From Ramlibacter tataouinensis TTB310 (GTDB lineage Bacteria; Pseudomonadota; Gammaproteobacteria; Burkholderiales; Burkholderiaceae_C): a DNA stretch of 64,000 nt. Positions within the stretch are counted from its first letter, which is position 1. The number at the start of each line of letters is the position of its first letter. Where the stretch lies: the NCBI RefSeq assembly GCF_000215705.1, contig NC_015677.1, positions 3,236,001 to 3,300,000 of the forward strand, written 5' to 3'. The position numbers were made by a program, and so were the translations under genes. This document shows, in pieces, positions 29,233 through 38,500 of this stretch. The notes under the pieces were generated by a model. That model saw nothing but the letters and a program-made list of their open reading frames with translations. It had not been told where the DNA came from and ran no database searches.

Positions 29233-29788
29233 GGTCGGCTGGCGGTGAGGCTGGCGAGGGCGCGGGCACGGGCGCGTCGGCGGTCTGGGACTGTGCCACG
29301 GATTGCGGCAGAGCACGATCCGCATCATCCCTTGTCCCCTCGGCAATCTCATCCTTGCGCTCTTCTTCACGGAACATGCCCAGGAAGCGGGCGCTGGCCA
29401 GCTGGCGCAGCATGCTCTCGGGCAGGGGGTCGGGCTTGGAATAGTCGTCGATGTAGACGTCCAGGCCGTCCATCACGTTGAAGCGCGGGTCGGCGAACAG
29501 CTTCTTCATGGCCGCGTTCCTGACCTCGGGCGTGACCTGGGCGCCGGTGAAGCGGCTGAAGTCGGATTGCGGCGTGAGGGCCTGGACGTCTTCCAGGGTG
29601 GGGGGCGGTTCGGCGGGGGCGGGGGCGCTCCCGCCCTTGCCCTCCCCCGCAGGGGGAGGGAGCGAAGGGGATGGCTGGGGTGGGGGCGCGGGCGGTTCGA
29701 CTGCCCGAAGCGGCTCCGACTCGGCCGGCCGCCCTTCCTTGGCGTCCAGCTTGCGGCGCGACCAGCGGCCCAGGAAGCCGTCAGCCAT
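29159..29788 (-). CDS. DUF3306 protein with repeat-derived insertion
   Basis: A 209-residue protein of unknown function. The recognisable core is LGRWSRRKLDA at the N-terminus and the stretch from about 70 to 140 (DFSRFTGAQVTPEVRNAAMKKL region). Residues about 34-50 come from a GC-rich palindromic repeat and are low-complexity Pro/Gly/Ala. The Pro/Asp-rich tail overlaps the downstream polyferredoxin gene for 74 nt in another frame. It begins 8 nt before the DUF3305 stop. DUF3305 and DUF3306 are known partners in formate dehydrogenase gene groups, but neither function is established. Confidence 0.85.
   Translation of the reverse strand: MADGFLGRWSRRKLDAKEGRPAESEPLRAVEPPAPPPQPSPSLPPPAGEGKGGSAPAPAEPPPTLEDVQALTPQSDFSRFTGAQVTPEVRNAAMKKLFADPRFNVMDGLDVYIDDYSKPDPLPESMLRQLASARFLGMFREEERKDEIAEGTRDDADRALPQSVAQSQTADAPVPAPSPASPPADHADPDLRLQQDHAAPGPAPGRGTG
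29640..29689. repeat. GC-rich palindromic repeat, copy 1 (inside DUF3306)
   Basis: Perfect 9-bp arms CCCTCCCCC and GGGGGAGGG around a 3-nt spacer, followed by GCTGGGGTGGGGGCGC. That tail is also found, inverted, in the metG copy. The repeat is in frame within the gene. Confidence 0.7.
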
Positions 29789-30353
29789 GGCCGCCTCCGC
29801 CGCCCTCTCCACCGCCACCGCCGTACTTCTTCTGCGTGGACACCGAGGCCGGGTTGCCGAAGCGGTCCTGCAGCGGCTTGAAGCTGTCCGGCCGCTTGCG
29901 CCGCTTGGGCTCGGGCACGTAGTGCGCATCGGCAAAGGCGCGCATCCAGTCGACCACGTCGGCCGGCGCGGGCACCTGCTCGACGGTCTCCTGCGCGTCC
30001 AGCCAGCGGCCGGCGTCGTGGTAGCTCAGCGTCACGATCTGCGGCCGGGCGATCGGCTCGTCGGCGATGCCGGCCTGCTCCTCCATCCGCCACAGCACGA
30101 ACCAGCACGGCGCCGGCGTACTGACGTTGAGGTAGTAGCCCTCGGCGTCATCGCGGAACAGCTCCACGGTGAAGCCCGGGTGCAGCCAGCGCTGCTCGCG
30201 TTCGTCGCCGAAGATCATGCGCGGCTCGCTGCCGAAGGCCGGCTCGTGCGGCACCACGTCGGCCAGCACCCAGCGCCAGGGCTGCCACTTGCTGGCGAGA
30301 CGCTCGCGCCGCATCACCACGGCGACCTGGAGGCTGGGGCGTGGGCTGCTCAT
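29781..30353 (-). CDS. DUF3305 protein
   Basis: A 190-residue soluble protein of unknown function. The conserved N-terminal part reads VAVVMRRERLASKWQPWRW, and a central PCWFVLWRMEE stretch is characteristic. The C-terminal RRKRPDSFKPLQDRFGNP is followed by a Gly-rich tail that probably adds nothing to the fold. GGAGG lies 7 nt ahead of the start. It sits 58 nt after the FdsA-type gene and overlaps DUF3306 by 8 nt. Context suggests a role in formate dehydrogenase maturation or electron transfer. Confidence 0.88.
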   Translation of the reverse strand: MSSPRPSLQVAVVMRRERLASKWQPWRWVLADVVPHEPAFGSEPRMIFGDEREQRWLHPGFTVELFRDDAEGYYLNVSTPAPCWFVLWRMEEQAGIADEPIARPQIVTLSYHDAGRWLDAQETVEQVPAPADVVDWMRAFADAHYVPEPKRRKRPDSFKPLQDRFGNPASVSTQKKYGGGGGEGGGGGHG

Positions 30354-30385
30354 TGGGTAACCTCCGCCCTGCGGGCTGCGGTGCT

Positions 30386-30415
30386 ATGAGACTTCGGAGC
30401 GGCCGGGCGTCTCAT
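30386..30415 (-). terminator. Hairpin at the 3' end of the fdsA-type gene
   Basis: ATGAGAC and GTCTCAT form 7-bp arms 16 nt apart, overlapping the stop codon. There is no T-run, so it is more likely an RNA-processing or stability hairpin inside the operon than a strong terminator. Confidence 0.4.
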
Positions 30416-33246
30416 GCGGAGATCCTCACGGCGCAGTACTTGAACTCGGGGATCTTGCCGAACGGGTCCAGCGCGGCGTTGGTCAGCAGGTTGGCCGCCG
30501 CTTCCGAGTAGGCGAAGGGCATGAACACAGCACCGTCGGGCGTGCCGTCGTCGCGCCGCAGATGACAGGTGAGCTCGCCACGGCGCGACTGCAGCCGCAC
30601 CGGCTGGCCGGCCGCCAGGCCCAGGCGCTCCAGTTCGCGGCCGTTGACCGAGGCGGTGGCGACGGGCTCGATCGCATCCAGCACCGCCGAGCGGCGCGTC
30701 ATGCTGCCGGTGTGCCAGTGCTCCAGCTGGCGGCCGGTGATCAGCACCAGCGGGAACTCGCCATCCGGCCGCTCGTCGGCCGCAACCAGCTGCGCCGGCA
30801 CCAGCCGCACCCGGCCGTCCGGCGTGGGGAAGCGCTCGGTGAAGACGATGGGCTGGCCCGGGTCGTCCTCGGACAGGCAGGGGTAGGTCACGCTGCCCTC
30901 GCGCTCCAGCCGCTGCCAGCTGATGCCGGCGATGGCGCCGTGCATGGCCTGGCGCATCTCCTCGTAGACGGCGGCCACGCCGGCGTGCCCGCCTTCGTAG
31001 TGCCAATTCAATCCCATTCTTCCGGCGATCTGCTGGATCAGCCACAGGTCGGGCTTCGCATCGCCGGGCGCATCGATCGCCTGCCGGCCCAGCTGCACCA
31101 TGCGGTCGGTGTTGGTGACCGTGCCGGTCTTCTCCGGCCAGGCGGTGGCGGGCAGCACCACGTCGGCCAGCCAGGCGGTCTCGGTCATGAAGATGTCCTG
31201 CACCACCAGGTGCTCCAGCGCCGCCAGCGCCTCGCGCGCGTGGTTCAGGTCGGGGTCGCTCATGGCCGGGTTCTCGCCCATCACATACATGCCGCGCACC
31301 TTGTGCGGGTCGGTGTCGGGCGCCAGCGCCTGGTGCAGGATCTCCACCACCGTGTAGCCGGGCTGCGGGTCCAGGCGGGCGCCCCAGAAGTCCTGGAACC
31401 AGGCATGCGCCTCGGGGCTGCCCACGCGCTGGTAGTTCGGGAACATCATGGGGATCAGGCCGGCGTCGCTGGCGCCCTGCACGTTGTTCTGGCCGCGCAG
31501 CGGATGCAGGCCGCTGCCGGGCTTGCCGATCTGGCCGGCCACGGTGCACAGCGCGATCAGGCAGCGCGCGTTGTCGGTGCCGTGCACGTGCTGGCTCACG
31601 CCCATGCCCCACAGGATCATGGCGGATTTCGCGCTGGCGAAGGCACGCGCCACCTCGCGGATGCGCCCGGCGGGCACGCCGCACACCGCTTCCATGGCCT
31701 CCGGGGCGAAGCCGGCCACCGATTCCTTCAGGGCTTCGAAATTGCTGGCGCGCTGCGCGATGAATTCGCGGTCGGCCAGACCCTCCTCGATGAGGGTGTG
31801 GATCATCGCGTTGAGCAGGGCCACGTCGGTGTCGGGCTTGAATTGCAGCGTGCGCCAGGCATGCCGGCCGAGCTCGGTGATGCGCGGGTCGGCCAGCACG
31901 ATCCTCGTGCCCTGCCTGGCCGCGTTCTTCATCCAGGTGGCGGCCACCGGGTGGTTGGCCGTGGGGTTGGAGCCGATCACGATGACCAGCTCGGCCTGGG
32001 CCACGTCGGCCACCGGGTTGCTGACCGCCCCCGAGCCCACGCCCTCCAGCAGCGCCGCCACGCTGGAGGCATGGCACAAGCGGGTGCAGTGGTCCACGTT
32101 GTTGCTGCCGAAACCGGTGCGCACCAGCTTCTGGAACAGGTAGGCCTCCTCGTTGGTGCCCTTGGCCGAGCCGAAGCCGGCCAGCGACTTGGGCCCATGG
32201 GTGCCGCGCAAGGCTTTCAGCCGGCCGGCCGCGAAGTCCAGCGCTTCCTCCCAGGTGGCTTCGCGGAAGACGTCGCCGATGGCGGGTGCTCCCTCCTGGC
32301 CCGCGCCTGCCCCCACCCTCGCCCTCCCCGGGAGGAGGAGGGAGTTGGGATCCTTGGATACGCCGGGCCTGCGGATCAGCGGCTTCGTGAGCCGCTGCGG
32401 ATGGTGGGCGTAGTCGAAGCCGAAGCGGCCCTTGACGCACAGCCGCCCGTGGTTGGCCGGGCCGTCGCGGCCGTCGACGCCGACGATGCGGTTGTCGCGC
32501 ACCTTGTAGGTGATCTGGCAGCCGACGCCGCAGAACGGGCAGACCGAGGGCACCTCCTGGTCCACCTGCTGCGAGCCGACCAGGGTTTTGGGCATCAGCG
32601 CGCCGGTCGGGCACGCCTGCACGCATTCGCCGCAGGCCACGCAGGTGCTCTCGCCCATGGCGTCGCCCAGGTCGAACACGATGCGGCTGGCGGCGCCGCG
32701 GCCGGCATAGCCGATCACGTCGTTGACCTGCTCCTCGCGGCAGGCGCGCACGCAGCGGGTGCACTGGATGCAGGCATCGAGGTTGACGGCCATGGCAGGG
32801 TGCGAGAGGTCCGGCGCGGGCTGGGAGCGCCGCAAGGCCTTCAGGGCCGGGCGCGGCGCCACCCGCAGGCGAGCCGCCCATTCGCTCAGCTCGCCATGCG
32901 GCTGCGCGCCGGCCTCGTCGTTCCACTTGTGCCCCCGCTCCGGCAGATCCGCCAGCAGCAGCTCCAGCACCATCTTCTGGCTCTTGAGCGCGCGTTCGCT
33001 GCGGGCCTGCACCTCCAGGCCCGGCGCCACCGCGCGGCAGCAGCTGGGCGCGAGCACGCGTTCGCCCGCGACCTCGACCACGCAGGCGCGGCAGTTGCCG
33101 TCGGGCCGCAGGCCATCGGCCCAGCACAGGTGCGGGATCTCCACGCCGACGCGGCGCGCCGCCTGCAGGATGGTCTCGCCCTGCAGCGCCTGGACCTCGG
33201 CGCCGTCGAGCTTGAAGCTCACCAAGGGGAGATCAGGCGATTTCAT
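30412..33246 (-). CDS. fdsA: NAD-linked formate dehydrogenase alpha subunit (FdsA/FdhF type)
   Basis: A 944-residue cytoplasmic molybdoenzyme subunit. The N-terminus is a NuoG-like [2Fe-2S] domain (cysteines in LCWADGLRPDGNCRAC, about 41-56). Two [4Fe-4S] ferredoxin motifs follow (CIQCTRCVRAC about 157; CVACGECVQACP about 202). Then comes the Mo domain with CPFCGVGC (about 235) and Cys391 in RLCHAS as the molybdenum ligand, and a C-terminal dinucleotide-binding domain. There is no Tat signal. Residues about 300-313 derive from a palindromic repeat inserted between the Fe-S and catalytic parts. It overlaps the NuoEF-type subunit gene by 14 nt. It oxidises formate and hands electrons to that NAD-reducing subunit. 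Confidence 0.94.
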   Translation of the reverse strand: MKSPDLPLVSFKLDGAEVQALQGETILQAARRVGVEIPHLCWADGLRPDGNCRACVVEVAGERVLAPSCCRAVAPGLEVQARSERALKSQKMVLELLLADLPERGHKWNDEAGAQPHGELSEWAARLRVAPRPALKALRRSQPAPDLSHPAMAVNLDACIQCTRCVRACREEQVNDVIGYAGRGAASRIVFDLGDAMGESTCVACGECVQACPTGALMPKTLVGSQQVDQEVPSVCPFCGVGCQITYKVRDNRIVGVDGRDGPANHGRLCVKGRFGFDYAHHPQRLTKPLIRRPGVSKDPNSLLLPGRARVGAGAGQEGAPAIGDVFREATWEEALDFAAGRLKALRGTHGPKSLAGFGSAKGTNEEAYLFQKLVRTGFGSNNVDHCTRLCHASSVAALLEGVGSGAVSNPVADVAQAELVIVIGSNPTANHPVAATWMKNAARQGTRIVLADPRITELGRHAWRTLQFKPDTDVALLNAMIHTLIEEGLADREFIAQRASNFEALKESVAGFAPEAMEAVCGVPAGRIREVARAFASAKSAMILWGMGVSQHVHGTDNARCLIALCTVAGQIGKPGSGLHPLRGQNNVQGASDAGLIPMMFPNYQRVGSPEAHAWFQDFWGARLDPQPGYTVVEILHQALAPDTDPHKVRGMYVMGENPAMSDPDLNHAREALAALEHLVVQDIFMTETAWLADVVLPATAWPEKTGTVTNTDRMVQLGRQAIDAPGDAKPDLWLIQQIAGRMGLNWHYEGGHAGVAAVYEEMRQAMHGAIAGISWQRLEREGSVTYPCLSEDDPGQPIVFTERFPTPDGRVRLVPAQLVAADERPDGEFPLVLITGRQLEHWHTGSMTRRSAVLDAIEPVATASVNGRELERLGLAAGQPVRLQSRRGELTCHLRRDDGTPDGAVFMPFAYSEAAANLLTNAALDPFGKIPEFKYCAVRISA
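32309..32344. repeat. GC-rich palindromic repeat, copy 2 (inside fdsA)
   Basis: Same family as the copies at 29640 and 37780: a CCCCCACCC lead, then CCCTCC and GGAGG arms ending in GGGAG. It adds about 12 residues to the subunit without breaking the frame. Confidence 0.65.
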
Positions 33247-34942
33247 GCGGGAAGTACTTCTGCACGCAGCGGATCGGGTTGGGCGCGGCCTGGCCCAGGC
33301 CGCAGATGGAGGCGTCGGCCATCACCTGGCCCAGATCCTGGAGGGTGGCCTGGTCCCACACCGGCGCCTCCATCAGCCGCGCCGCCTTGGCGGTGCCGAC
33401 GCGGCAGGGCGTGCACTGGCCGCAGCTCTCGTGCTCGAAGAAGCGCATCACGTTCAGCGCCGCGTCGCGCGCCCGGTCCTGCTGGCCGAGCACGATGACG
33501 GCGGCCGAGCCGATGAAGCAGCCGTGCGGCTGCAGGGTGTCGAAGTCCAGCGGCAGGTCGGCCAGCGAAGCCGGCAGGATGCCGCCCGAGGCGCCGCCGG
33601 GCAGGTAGGCATGCAGCTCATGCCCTTCGGCCATGCCGCCGCAGTACTCGGCGACCAGCTCGCGCAGCGTGATGCCGGCCGGCGCCAGCTTGACCCCGGG
33701 CTCGCGCACGCGGCCGCTGACGCTGAAGGACCGCAGCCCCTGGCGGCCGTGCCGGCCCTGCCGCGCGAACCAGTCGGGCCCGCGCTCGACGATGTCGCGC
33801 ACCCAGAACAGGGTCTCGAAGTTGTGCTCCAGGGTCGGCCGGCCGAACAGGCCGACCTGGGCGATGTAAGGCGGCCGCAGGCGCGGCTCGCCGCGCCTGC
33901 CCTCGATGCTCTCGATCATGGCCGACTCCTCGCCGCAGATGTAGGCGCCCGCGCCGCGGCGCAGGTGGAAGGCGGGCAAGGGAAACGGCGGGTCGGCCCG
34001 CAGCCGGGCCAGCTCGGCCTGCAGCAGGCGGCGCGCGTCGTGGTACTCGTCGCGCAGGTAGATGTAGACCGCCTGGATGCCCACCACCTGGGCGGCGATC
34101 AGCGTCCCTTCCAGGAAGCGGTGCGGGTCGCGCTCCAGCCAGAAGCGGTCCTTGAAGGTGCCGGGCTCGCCTTCGTCGATGTTGACCGCCATCAGGCGCG
34201 GCGCGGCTTGCTCGCGCACGATGCGCCACTTGCGCCCGGCCGGGAACCCCGCCCCGCCCAGGCCGCGCAGGCCGGAGTGCTCCAGCGCCGCCAGCACGGC
34301 CGCCGGGTCGCGCTGGCCGCGCGCCAGCGAGGCGGCCAGCGCATAGCCGCCCTGCCCGCGGTAGGCCTCGTACCCCACGAAATCAGGACCTGCAGGCACG
34401 ACCCCGCGTCCCGCCGGCTTCTCCTGCCCGGACACCGCCGCGTCGGCGATCCTGCCCGGCGTGGCCTGTCCCACGGCCAGCTGCCCCACCAGCGCCGCCG
34501 GCGCCTGCTCGCAGCGGCCGATGCAGGGCGCGGCCAGCACGCGCACGCCGGGCCCCAGCAGCGCCGGCAGCCGCTCGATCAGCCCGCGCGCGCCGGCCAT
34601 CTCGCAAGGCAGGCCCTCGCACACGCGCACCGTGAGCGCCGCGCCGGCCTGACCGTCCTTCAGGATGTCGAAGTGGTGGTAGAAGCTCGCCACCTCGAAC
34701 ACCTCGGCCATGGGGATGTTCATCTCGCGCGCCAGCGCTACCAGGTGGCGCTCGTGCAGGCCGTGCCAGTGGTCGTTGAGGCGGTGCAGGTGCTCGATCA
34801 GCAGGTCGCGCGCATGGCCGCCCCCGGGCGGCGGCCCGATCAGGGCCCGCACCTCGGCCAGCGCCGCATCCTCCAGCGGCCGGCCCTTGAGCCTGCCCGC
34901 CCGGTCGGCGCCGCGGAACACGCGCACGGGTTGCGCCTGCAT
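33233..34942 (-). CDS. fdsB: NAD-linked formate dehydrogenase, fused gamma-beta (NuoE-NuoF type) subunit
   Basis: A 569-residue fusion. Residues about 25-165 are NuoE/FdsG-like with four [2Fe-2S] cysteines (VCEGLPCE and APCIGRCE). Residues about 190-560 are NuoF/FdsB-like with an FMN/NAD site (GLRGLGGAGFPAGRKW, GEPGTFKDR), GAGAYICGEE, and the [4Fe-4S] motif SCGQCTPCR plus a later cysteine. It accepts electrons from the alpha subunit and reduces NAD. In classic fdsGBACD operons these are two genes. The start overlaps the Mrp gene stop by one base (TGATG) and the end overlaps fdsA by 14 nt, so all three are translationally coupled. Confidence 0.93.
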   Translation of the reverse strand: MQAQPVRVFRGADRAGRLKGRPLEDAALAEVRALIGPPPGGGHARDLLIEHLHRLNDHWHGLHERHLVALAREMNIPMAEVFEVASFYHHFDILKDGQAGAALTVRVCEGLPCEMAGARGLIERLPALLGPGVRVLAAPCIGRCEQAPAALVGQLAVGQATPGRIADAAVSGQEKPAGRGVVPAGPDFVGYEAYRGQGGYALAASLARGQRDPAAVLAALEHSGLRGLGGAGFPAGRKWRIVREQAAPRLMAVNIDEGEPGTFKDRFWLERDPHRFLEGTLIAAQVVGIQAVYIYLRDEYHDARRLLQAELARLRADPPFPLPAFHLRRGAGAYICGEESAMIESIEGRRGEPRLRPPYIAQVGLFGRPTLEHNFETLFWVRDIVERGPDWFARQGRHGRQGLRSFSVSGRVREPGVKLAPAGITLRELVAEYCGGMAEGHELHAYLPGGASGGILPASLADLPLDFDTLQPHGCFIGSAAVIVLGQQDRARDAALNVMRFFEHESCGQCTPCRVGTAKAARLMEAPVWDQATLQDLGQVMADASICGLGQAAPNPIRCVQKYFPHEIA

Positions 34943-36030
34943 CAGGTGTCCTTGGAAACCGTGATGGTGGGGAACTTGGACGAGAAGTCCCTGGCCTTGG
35001 CGGCGATCTTCACCGCCACCCGGCGGGCCACCTGCTTGTAAATGCCGGCCACCTCGCCGTCGGGGTCGGCCACCACGGTGGGCTTGCCGTTGTCGGCCTG
35101 CAGGCGGATCGACATGTCCAGCGGCAGCGCGCCCAGGTAGTCGATGCCGCGCTCGGCGGCATAGCGCCTGCCGCCGCCCTCGCCGAAGATGTGCTCCACA
35201 TGGCCGCAGTTGCTGCAGACGTGCATGGCCATGTTCTCCACCAGGCCCAGGATGGGCACGCCCACCTTCTCGAACATGGCCACCGCCTTGCGCGCGTCCA
35301 GCAACGCGATGTCCTGCGGCGTGGTGACGATCACGGCGCCGGTCATGGGCACGCGCTGGCTCAGCGTGAGCTGGATGTCGCCGGTGCCCGGCGGCAGGTC
35401 CACCACCAGGTAGTCCAGCTCCTTCCAGTTGGTCTGGCGCAGCAGCTGCTCCAGCGCCTGCGTGGCCATGGGCCCGCGCCAGATCATGGCCTCGTCCTGG
35501 TTCACCAGGAAGCCGATGGACATGACCTGCACGCCGTAGTTCTCCAGCGGCTCCATGGTCTTGCCGTCCTCGCTCCCGGGCCGGCCGTCGATTCCCATCA
35601 TCATGGGCTGGCTGGGACCGTAGATGTCGGCGTCCAGCAGGCCGACGGCGGCGCCCTCGGCGGCCAGCGCCAGCGCCAGGTTGACCGCGGTGGTGCTCTT
35701 GCCCACGCCGCCCTTGCCCGAGGCCACCGCCACGATGTTCTTGACGCCCGGCATCAGCTGCACGCCGCGCTGCACGGCATGGGCCAGGACCTTGGTGGCG
35801 ATGTTCACGGACACGTTGCCTACGCCGGGCACGCCGCGCGCCGCGGCGACCAGGGCCTGGCGCAGCGCCGGCACCTGGCTCCTGGCCGGGTAGCCCAGCT
35901 CCACGTCGAAGGCCACGTCGGCGCCGTTGATCTGCAGGTTCTTCAGTGCCTTGGTGGACACGAAGTCCTTGCCCGTGTTCGGGTCGGTGACGGCCGCGAG
36001 CGCGGCGAGCAGCTGGTCGGAGGTGGCCAT
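34942..36030 (-). CDS. apbC: Mrp/ApbC/NBP35-type iron-sulfur cluster carrier ATPase
   Basis: A 362-residue P-loop ATPase with an N-terminal DUF59/MIP18-like domain (about 5-90). The deviant Walker A GKGGVGKST is at about 105-113, and a CSNC cluster-binding pair near 271-274. It loads [4Fe-4S] clusters onto apo-proteins. As first gene of the NAD-linked formate dehydrogenase group it probably supplies the many clusters needed there. The family is also a general housekeeping factor, and in many Burkholderiales the gene sits opposite metG as here, so promoter-proximal placement may be ancestral. Confidence 0.92.
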   Translation of the reverse strand: MATSDQLLAALAAVTDPNTGKDFVSTKALKNLQINGADVAFDVELGYPARSQVPALRQALVAAARGVPGVGNVSVNIATKVLAHAVQRGVQLMPGVKNIVAVASGKGGVGKSTTAVNLALALAAEGAAVGLLDADIYGPSQPMMMGIDGRPGSEDGKTMEPLENYGVQVMSIGFLVNQDEAMIWRGPMATQALEQLLRQTNWKELDYLVVDLPPGTGDIQLTLSQRVPMTGAVIVTTPQDIALLDARKAVAMFEKVGVPILGLVENMAMHVCSNCGHVEHIFGEGGGRRYAAERGIDYLGALPLDMSIRLQADNGKPTVVADPDGEVAGIYKQVARRVAVKIAAKARDFSSKFPTITVSKDT

Positions 36031-36072
36031 GGTCGCTATTGTGAGGGCGGGCGGCAGTGTAACGAGCGCAAC

Positions 36073-36078
36073 TAGAAT
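36073..36078 (+). promoter_or_regulatory. TAGAAT -10-like box of metG
   Basis: TAGAAT lies 36 nt before the metG ATG in the 84-base divergent gap with apbC. No clear -35 element is seen. Confidence 0.4.
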
Positions 36079-36114
36079 CGCCGGCTCCCCCCGCGCAAAC
36101 CCTCACGCACCGCC

Positions 36115-38187
36115 ATGCCCCAGCGCAAGCTCTTCGTCACCACCGCCCTGCCCTACGCCAACGGCACCTTCCACATCGGCCACATCATGGAGTACATCCA
36201 GGCCGACATCTGGGTGCGGACGCAGCGCATGCAGGGCAGCCAGGTGCACTTCGTCTGCGCCGACGACGCGCACGGCGCGCCCATCATGATCGCGGCGGAG
36301 AAGGCGGGCAAGACGCCGCAGCAGTTCGTCGCCGAGATCGCGGCCGGCCGCAAGCCCTACCTCGAGGGCTTCCACATCGCCTTCGACAACTGGCACAGCA
36401 CCGACGCGCCGGAGAACCACCAGCTGGCACAGCAGATCTACCGCGACCTCCAGGCCAATGGGCTGATCGCCAGCCGCACCATCGAGCAGTTCTTCGATCC
36501 GCAGAAGAACATGTTCCTGCCCGACCGCTTCATCAAGGGCGAGTGCCCCAACTGCCATGCCAAGGACCAGTACGGCGACAACTGCGAGGTCTGCAGCAAG
36601 GTCTACAGTCCCACCGACCTGATCAACCCGTACTCGGCGCTGTCCGGCGCCACGCCGGTTCTCAAGAGCTCCGAGCATTTCTTCTTCAAGCTGTCCGACC
36701 CGCGCTGCCTGGCCTTCCTGCGCGAATGGACCGCGAGCGGGGCGGTGCAGCCCGAGGTGCTGAACAAGATCAGCGAGTGGCTGCAGCCGGATGCGCAAGG
36801 AAAGACCGCGCTGGGCGACTGGGACATCAGCCGCGACGCGCCCTACTTCGGCATCGAGATCCCCGACGCGCCGGGCAAGTACTTCTACGTCTGGCTGGAC
36901 GCGCCGGTGGGCTACCTGGCGTCCCTGAAGAACCTGCTGGACCGCACCGGCGGGAACTACGAGCGGTTCATCAGCGACCCGGCCGTGGAGCAGGTGCACT
37001 TCATCGGCAAGGACATCATCACCTTCCACACCCTGTTCTGGCCGGCGATGCTGCACTTCTCCGGCCGCAAGGTGCCCAGCAAGGTGTTCGTGCACGGCTT
37101 CCTCACCGTCAACAACGGCGAGAAGATGAGCAAGAGCCGGGGCACCGGCCTGGACCCGCTGAAGTACCTGCGCCTGGGCATGAACCCGGAGTGGCTGCGC
37201 TACTACCTGGCGGCCAAGCTCAACGGCCGCAACGAGGACATCGACTTCAACCCCGAGGACTTCATGGCCCGGGTCAATGCCGACCTGATCGGCAAGTACG
37301 TGAACATCGCCAGCCGTGCGGTGAAGTTCGTGCCGGGCGGCACGCTAGTGGCAGCGCCGCACGCCGAGTTCATATTGGCTCCCGTCAACGACTTGGTCGC
37401 GAGCGTGCGCGATTGTTATGAGAACAGGGACTACGCAAGAGCGCTCCGTGAAATCATGCGGTTCGCTGACCAGGTAAACAGCGCCTTTGACACTGCCGAA
37501 CCTTGGAAGCTTGTTAAACAGGATGGCGGAGCCAGAGAGGCCGCGGCGTATTGCTCTGCATGTTTGGAAGCGTTCAAGGTGCTGACCGCCTGCCTGAAGC
37601 CGGTGCTGCCGTCGCTGGCGGCGCAGGCCGAGGCCTTCCTGCGCTGCCAGCCGCTGGACTGGTCCAACGCCGCCGCGCCGCTGGGCGCCGGCCATGCGGT
37701 GGGCGAGTACCGGCACCTGATGCAGCGGGTGGATGCGAAGCAGCTGGATGCGTTGTTCGAGGTGGCGGGGGCGGCGGAAGCGCCCCCACCCCAGCCCTCC
37801 TCCGGAGGGGGAGGGAGCGCCAAGCCTGGAGGCGAGGAGCTGGCTCCGACCATCACGATCGACGACTTCGCCAGGATCGACCTGCGCATCGCCATGATCG
37901 TGAACTGCGAACCGGTGGAAGGCTCGACCAAGCTGCTGCGCCTGACGCTGGATGTGGGCGAAGGCCGCACCCGCAACGTGTTCTCCGGCATCGCCTCGGC
38001 CTACCAGCCGCAGCAGCTGGTGGGCAAGCTCACCGTGGTGGTGGCCAACCTGGCGCCGCGCAAGATGAAGTTCGGTGTCAGCGAGGGCATGGTGTTGGCT
38101 GCCAGCCACGCCGACGAGAAGCAGCAGCCGGGCATTTACGTGCTGGAACCGGGACCGGGCGCGCAGCCGGGCCTGCGGGTGCGCTGA
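36115..38187 (+). CDS. metG: Methionine-tRNA ligase
   Basis: A 690-residue class I aminoacyl-tRNA synthetase charging initiator and elongator tRNA-Met. Motifs are HIGH at about 21-24, a zinc knuckle CPNC...CEVC at about 144-162, and KMSKS near 339. An anticodon-binding helical domain follows (to about 545). A C-terminal tRNA-binding (EMAP-like) domain covers about 580-690. The linker at about 555-568 is encoded by a GC-rich palindromic repeat. Codons from about 37345 to 37580 use A/T third positions and rare codons (ATA, AGA, TTG, GTT) unlike the rest of the gene. This suggests a recombined patch in the anticodon-binding domain. Confidence 0.97.
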   Translation: MPQRKLFVTTALPYANGTFHIGHIMEYIQADIWVRTQRMQGSQVHFVCADDAHGAPIMIAAEKAGKTPQQFVAEIAAGRKPYLEGFHIAFDNWHSTDAPENHQLAQQIYRDLQANGLIASRTIEQFFDPQKNMFLPDRFIKGECPNCHAKDQYGDNCEVCSKVYSPTDLINPYSALSGATPVLKSSEHFFFKLSDPRCLAFLREWTASGAVQPEVLNKISEWLQPDAQGKTALGDWDISRDAPYFGIEIPDAPGKYFYVWLDAPVGYLASLKNLLDRTGGNYERFISDPAVEQVHFIGKDIITFHTLFWPAMLHFSGRKVPSKVFVHGFLTVNNGEKMSKSRGTGLDPLKYLRLGMNPEWLRYYLAAKLNGRNEDIDFNPEDFMARVNADLIGKYVNIASRAVKFVPGGTLVAAPHAEFILAPVNDLVASVRDCYENRDYARALREIMRFADQVNSAFDTAEPWKLVKQDGGAREAAAYCSACLEAFKVLTACLKPVLPSLAAQAEAFLRCQPLDWSNAAAPLGAGHAVGEYRHLMQRVDAKQLDALFEVAGAAEAPPPQPSSGGGGSAKPGGEELAPTITIDDFARIDLRIAMIVNCEPVEGSTKLLRLTLDVGEGRTRNVFSGIASAYQPQQLVGKLTVVVANLAPRKMKFGVSEGMVLAASHADEKQQPGIYVLEPGPGAQPGLRVR
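37780..37819. repeat. GC-rich palindromic repeat, copy 3 (metG linker)
   Basis: A GCGCCCCCACCCCAGC lead followed by a 21-nt palindrome (37795-37815; arms CCCTCC and GGAGGG with one imperfect pair) and AGCG. It is related in sequence to the copies inside DUF3306 and fdsA and falls exactly in the interdomain linker. Confidence 0.7.
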
Positions 38188-38204
38188 GCGGTTCTCCGGG
38201 CGCC

Positions 38205-38210
38205 TAGAAT
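38205..38210 (+). promoter_or_regulatory. TAGAAT -10-like box of the small lipoprotein gene
   Basis: TAGAAT preceded by C, 29 nt before the ATG at 38240. It suggests independent transcription after metG. No clear -35 box. Confidence 0.35.
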
Positions 38211-38239
38211 CGGGCAGCTCTGCAGCAACGGGACCCGAC

Positions 38240-38473
38240 ATGACCTCCCTTCCTCGCCGCGCCCTTCGGGCCGCATTCGCCGCCGGCCTGATCGCCACCG
38301 CCACTTGCGGGCTGGGCGGCTGCGCCGTGATCGCGGTCGTGGACACGGCCGCCGGGCTGGCGGTCAGCGGCGTGGGCCTGGCGGCCGATGCCGCCATCGG
38401 CACCGTGAGGCTCACCGGCAAGGCTGTGGGCGCGGCGGCCGACCTGGCCATCCCGGACGGCGACGGCAAGTAA
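38240..38473 (+). CDS. Small lipoprotein (NF038104-like)
   Basis: A 77-residue protein with a signal peptide ending at GLGGC, a lipobox, so the mature chain starts near Cys28. The rest is a low-complexity Ala/Val/Gly stretch with AAD repeats and a DGDGK end. It resembles a short proteobacterial lipoprotein family of unknown role. The gene lies 52 nt after metG with its own -10-like element. Confidence 0.7.
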   Translation: MTSLPRRALRAAFAAGLIATATCGLGGCAVIAVVDTAAGLAVSGVGLAADAAIGTVRLTGKAVGAAADLAIPDGDGK

Positions 38474-38500
38474 GCCGCCGGCACGGCAACCTGCGGCCGG

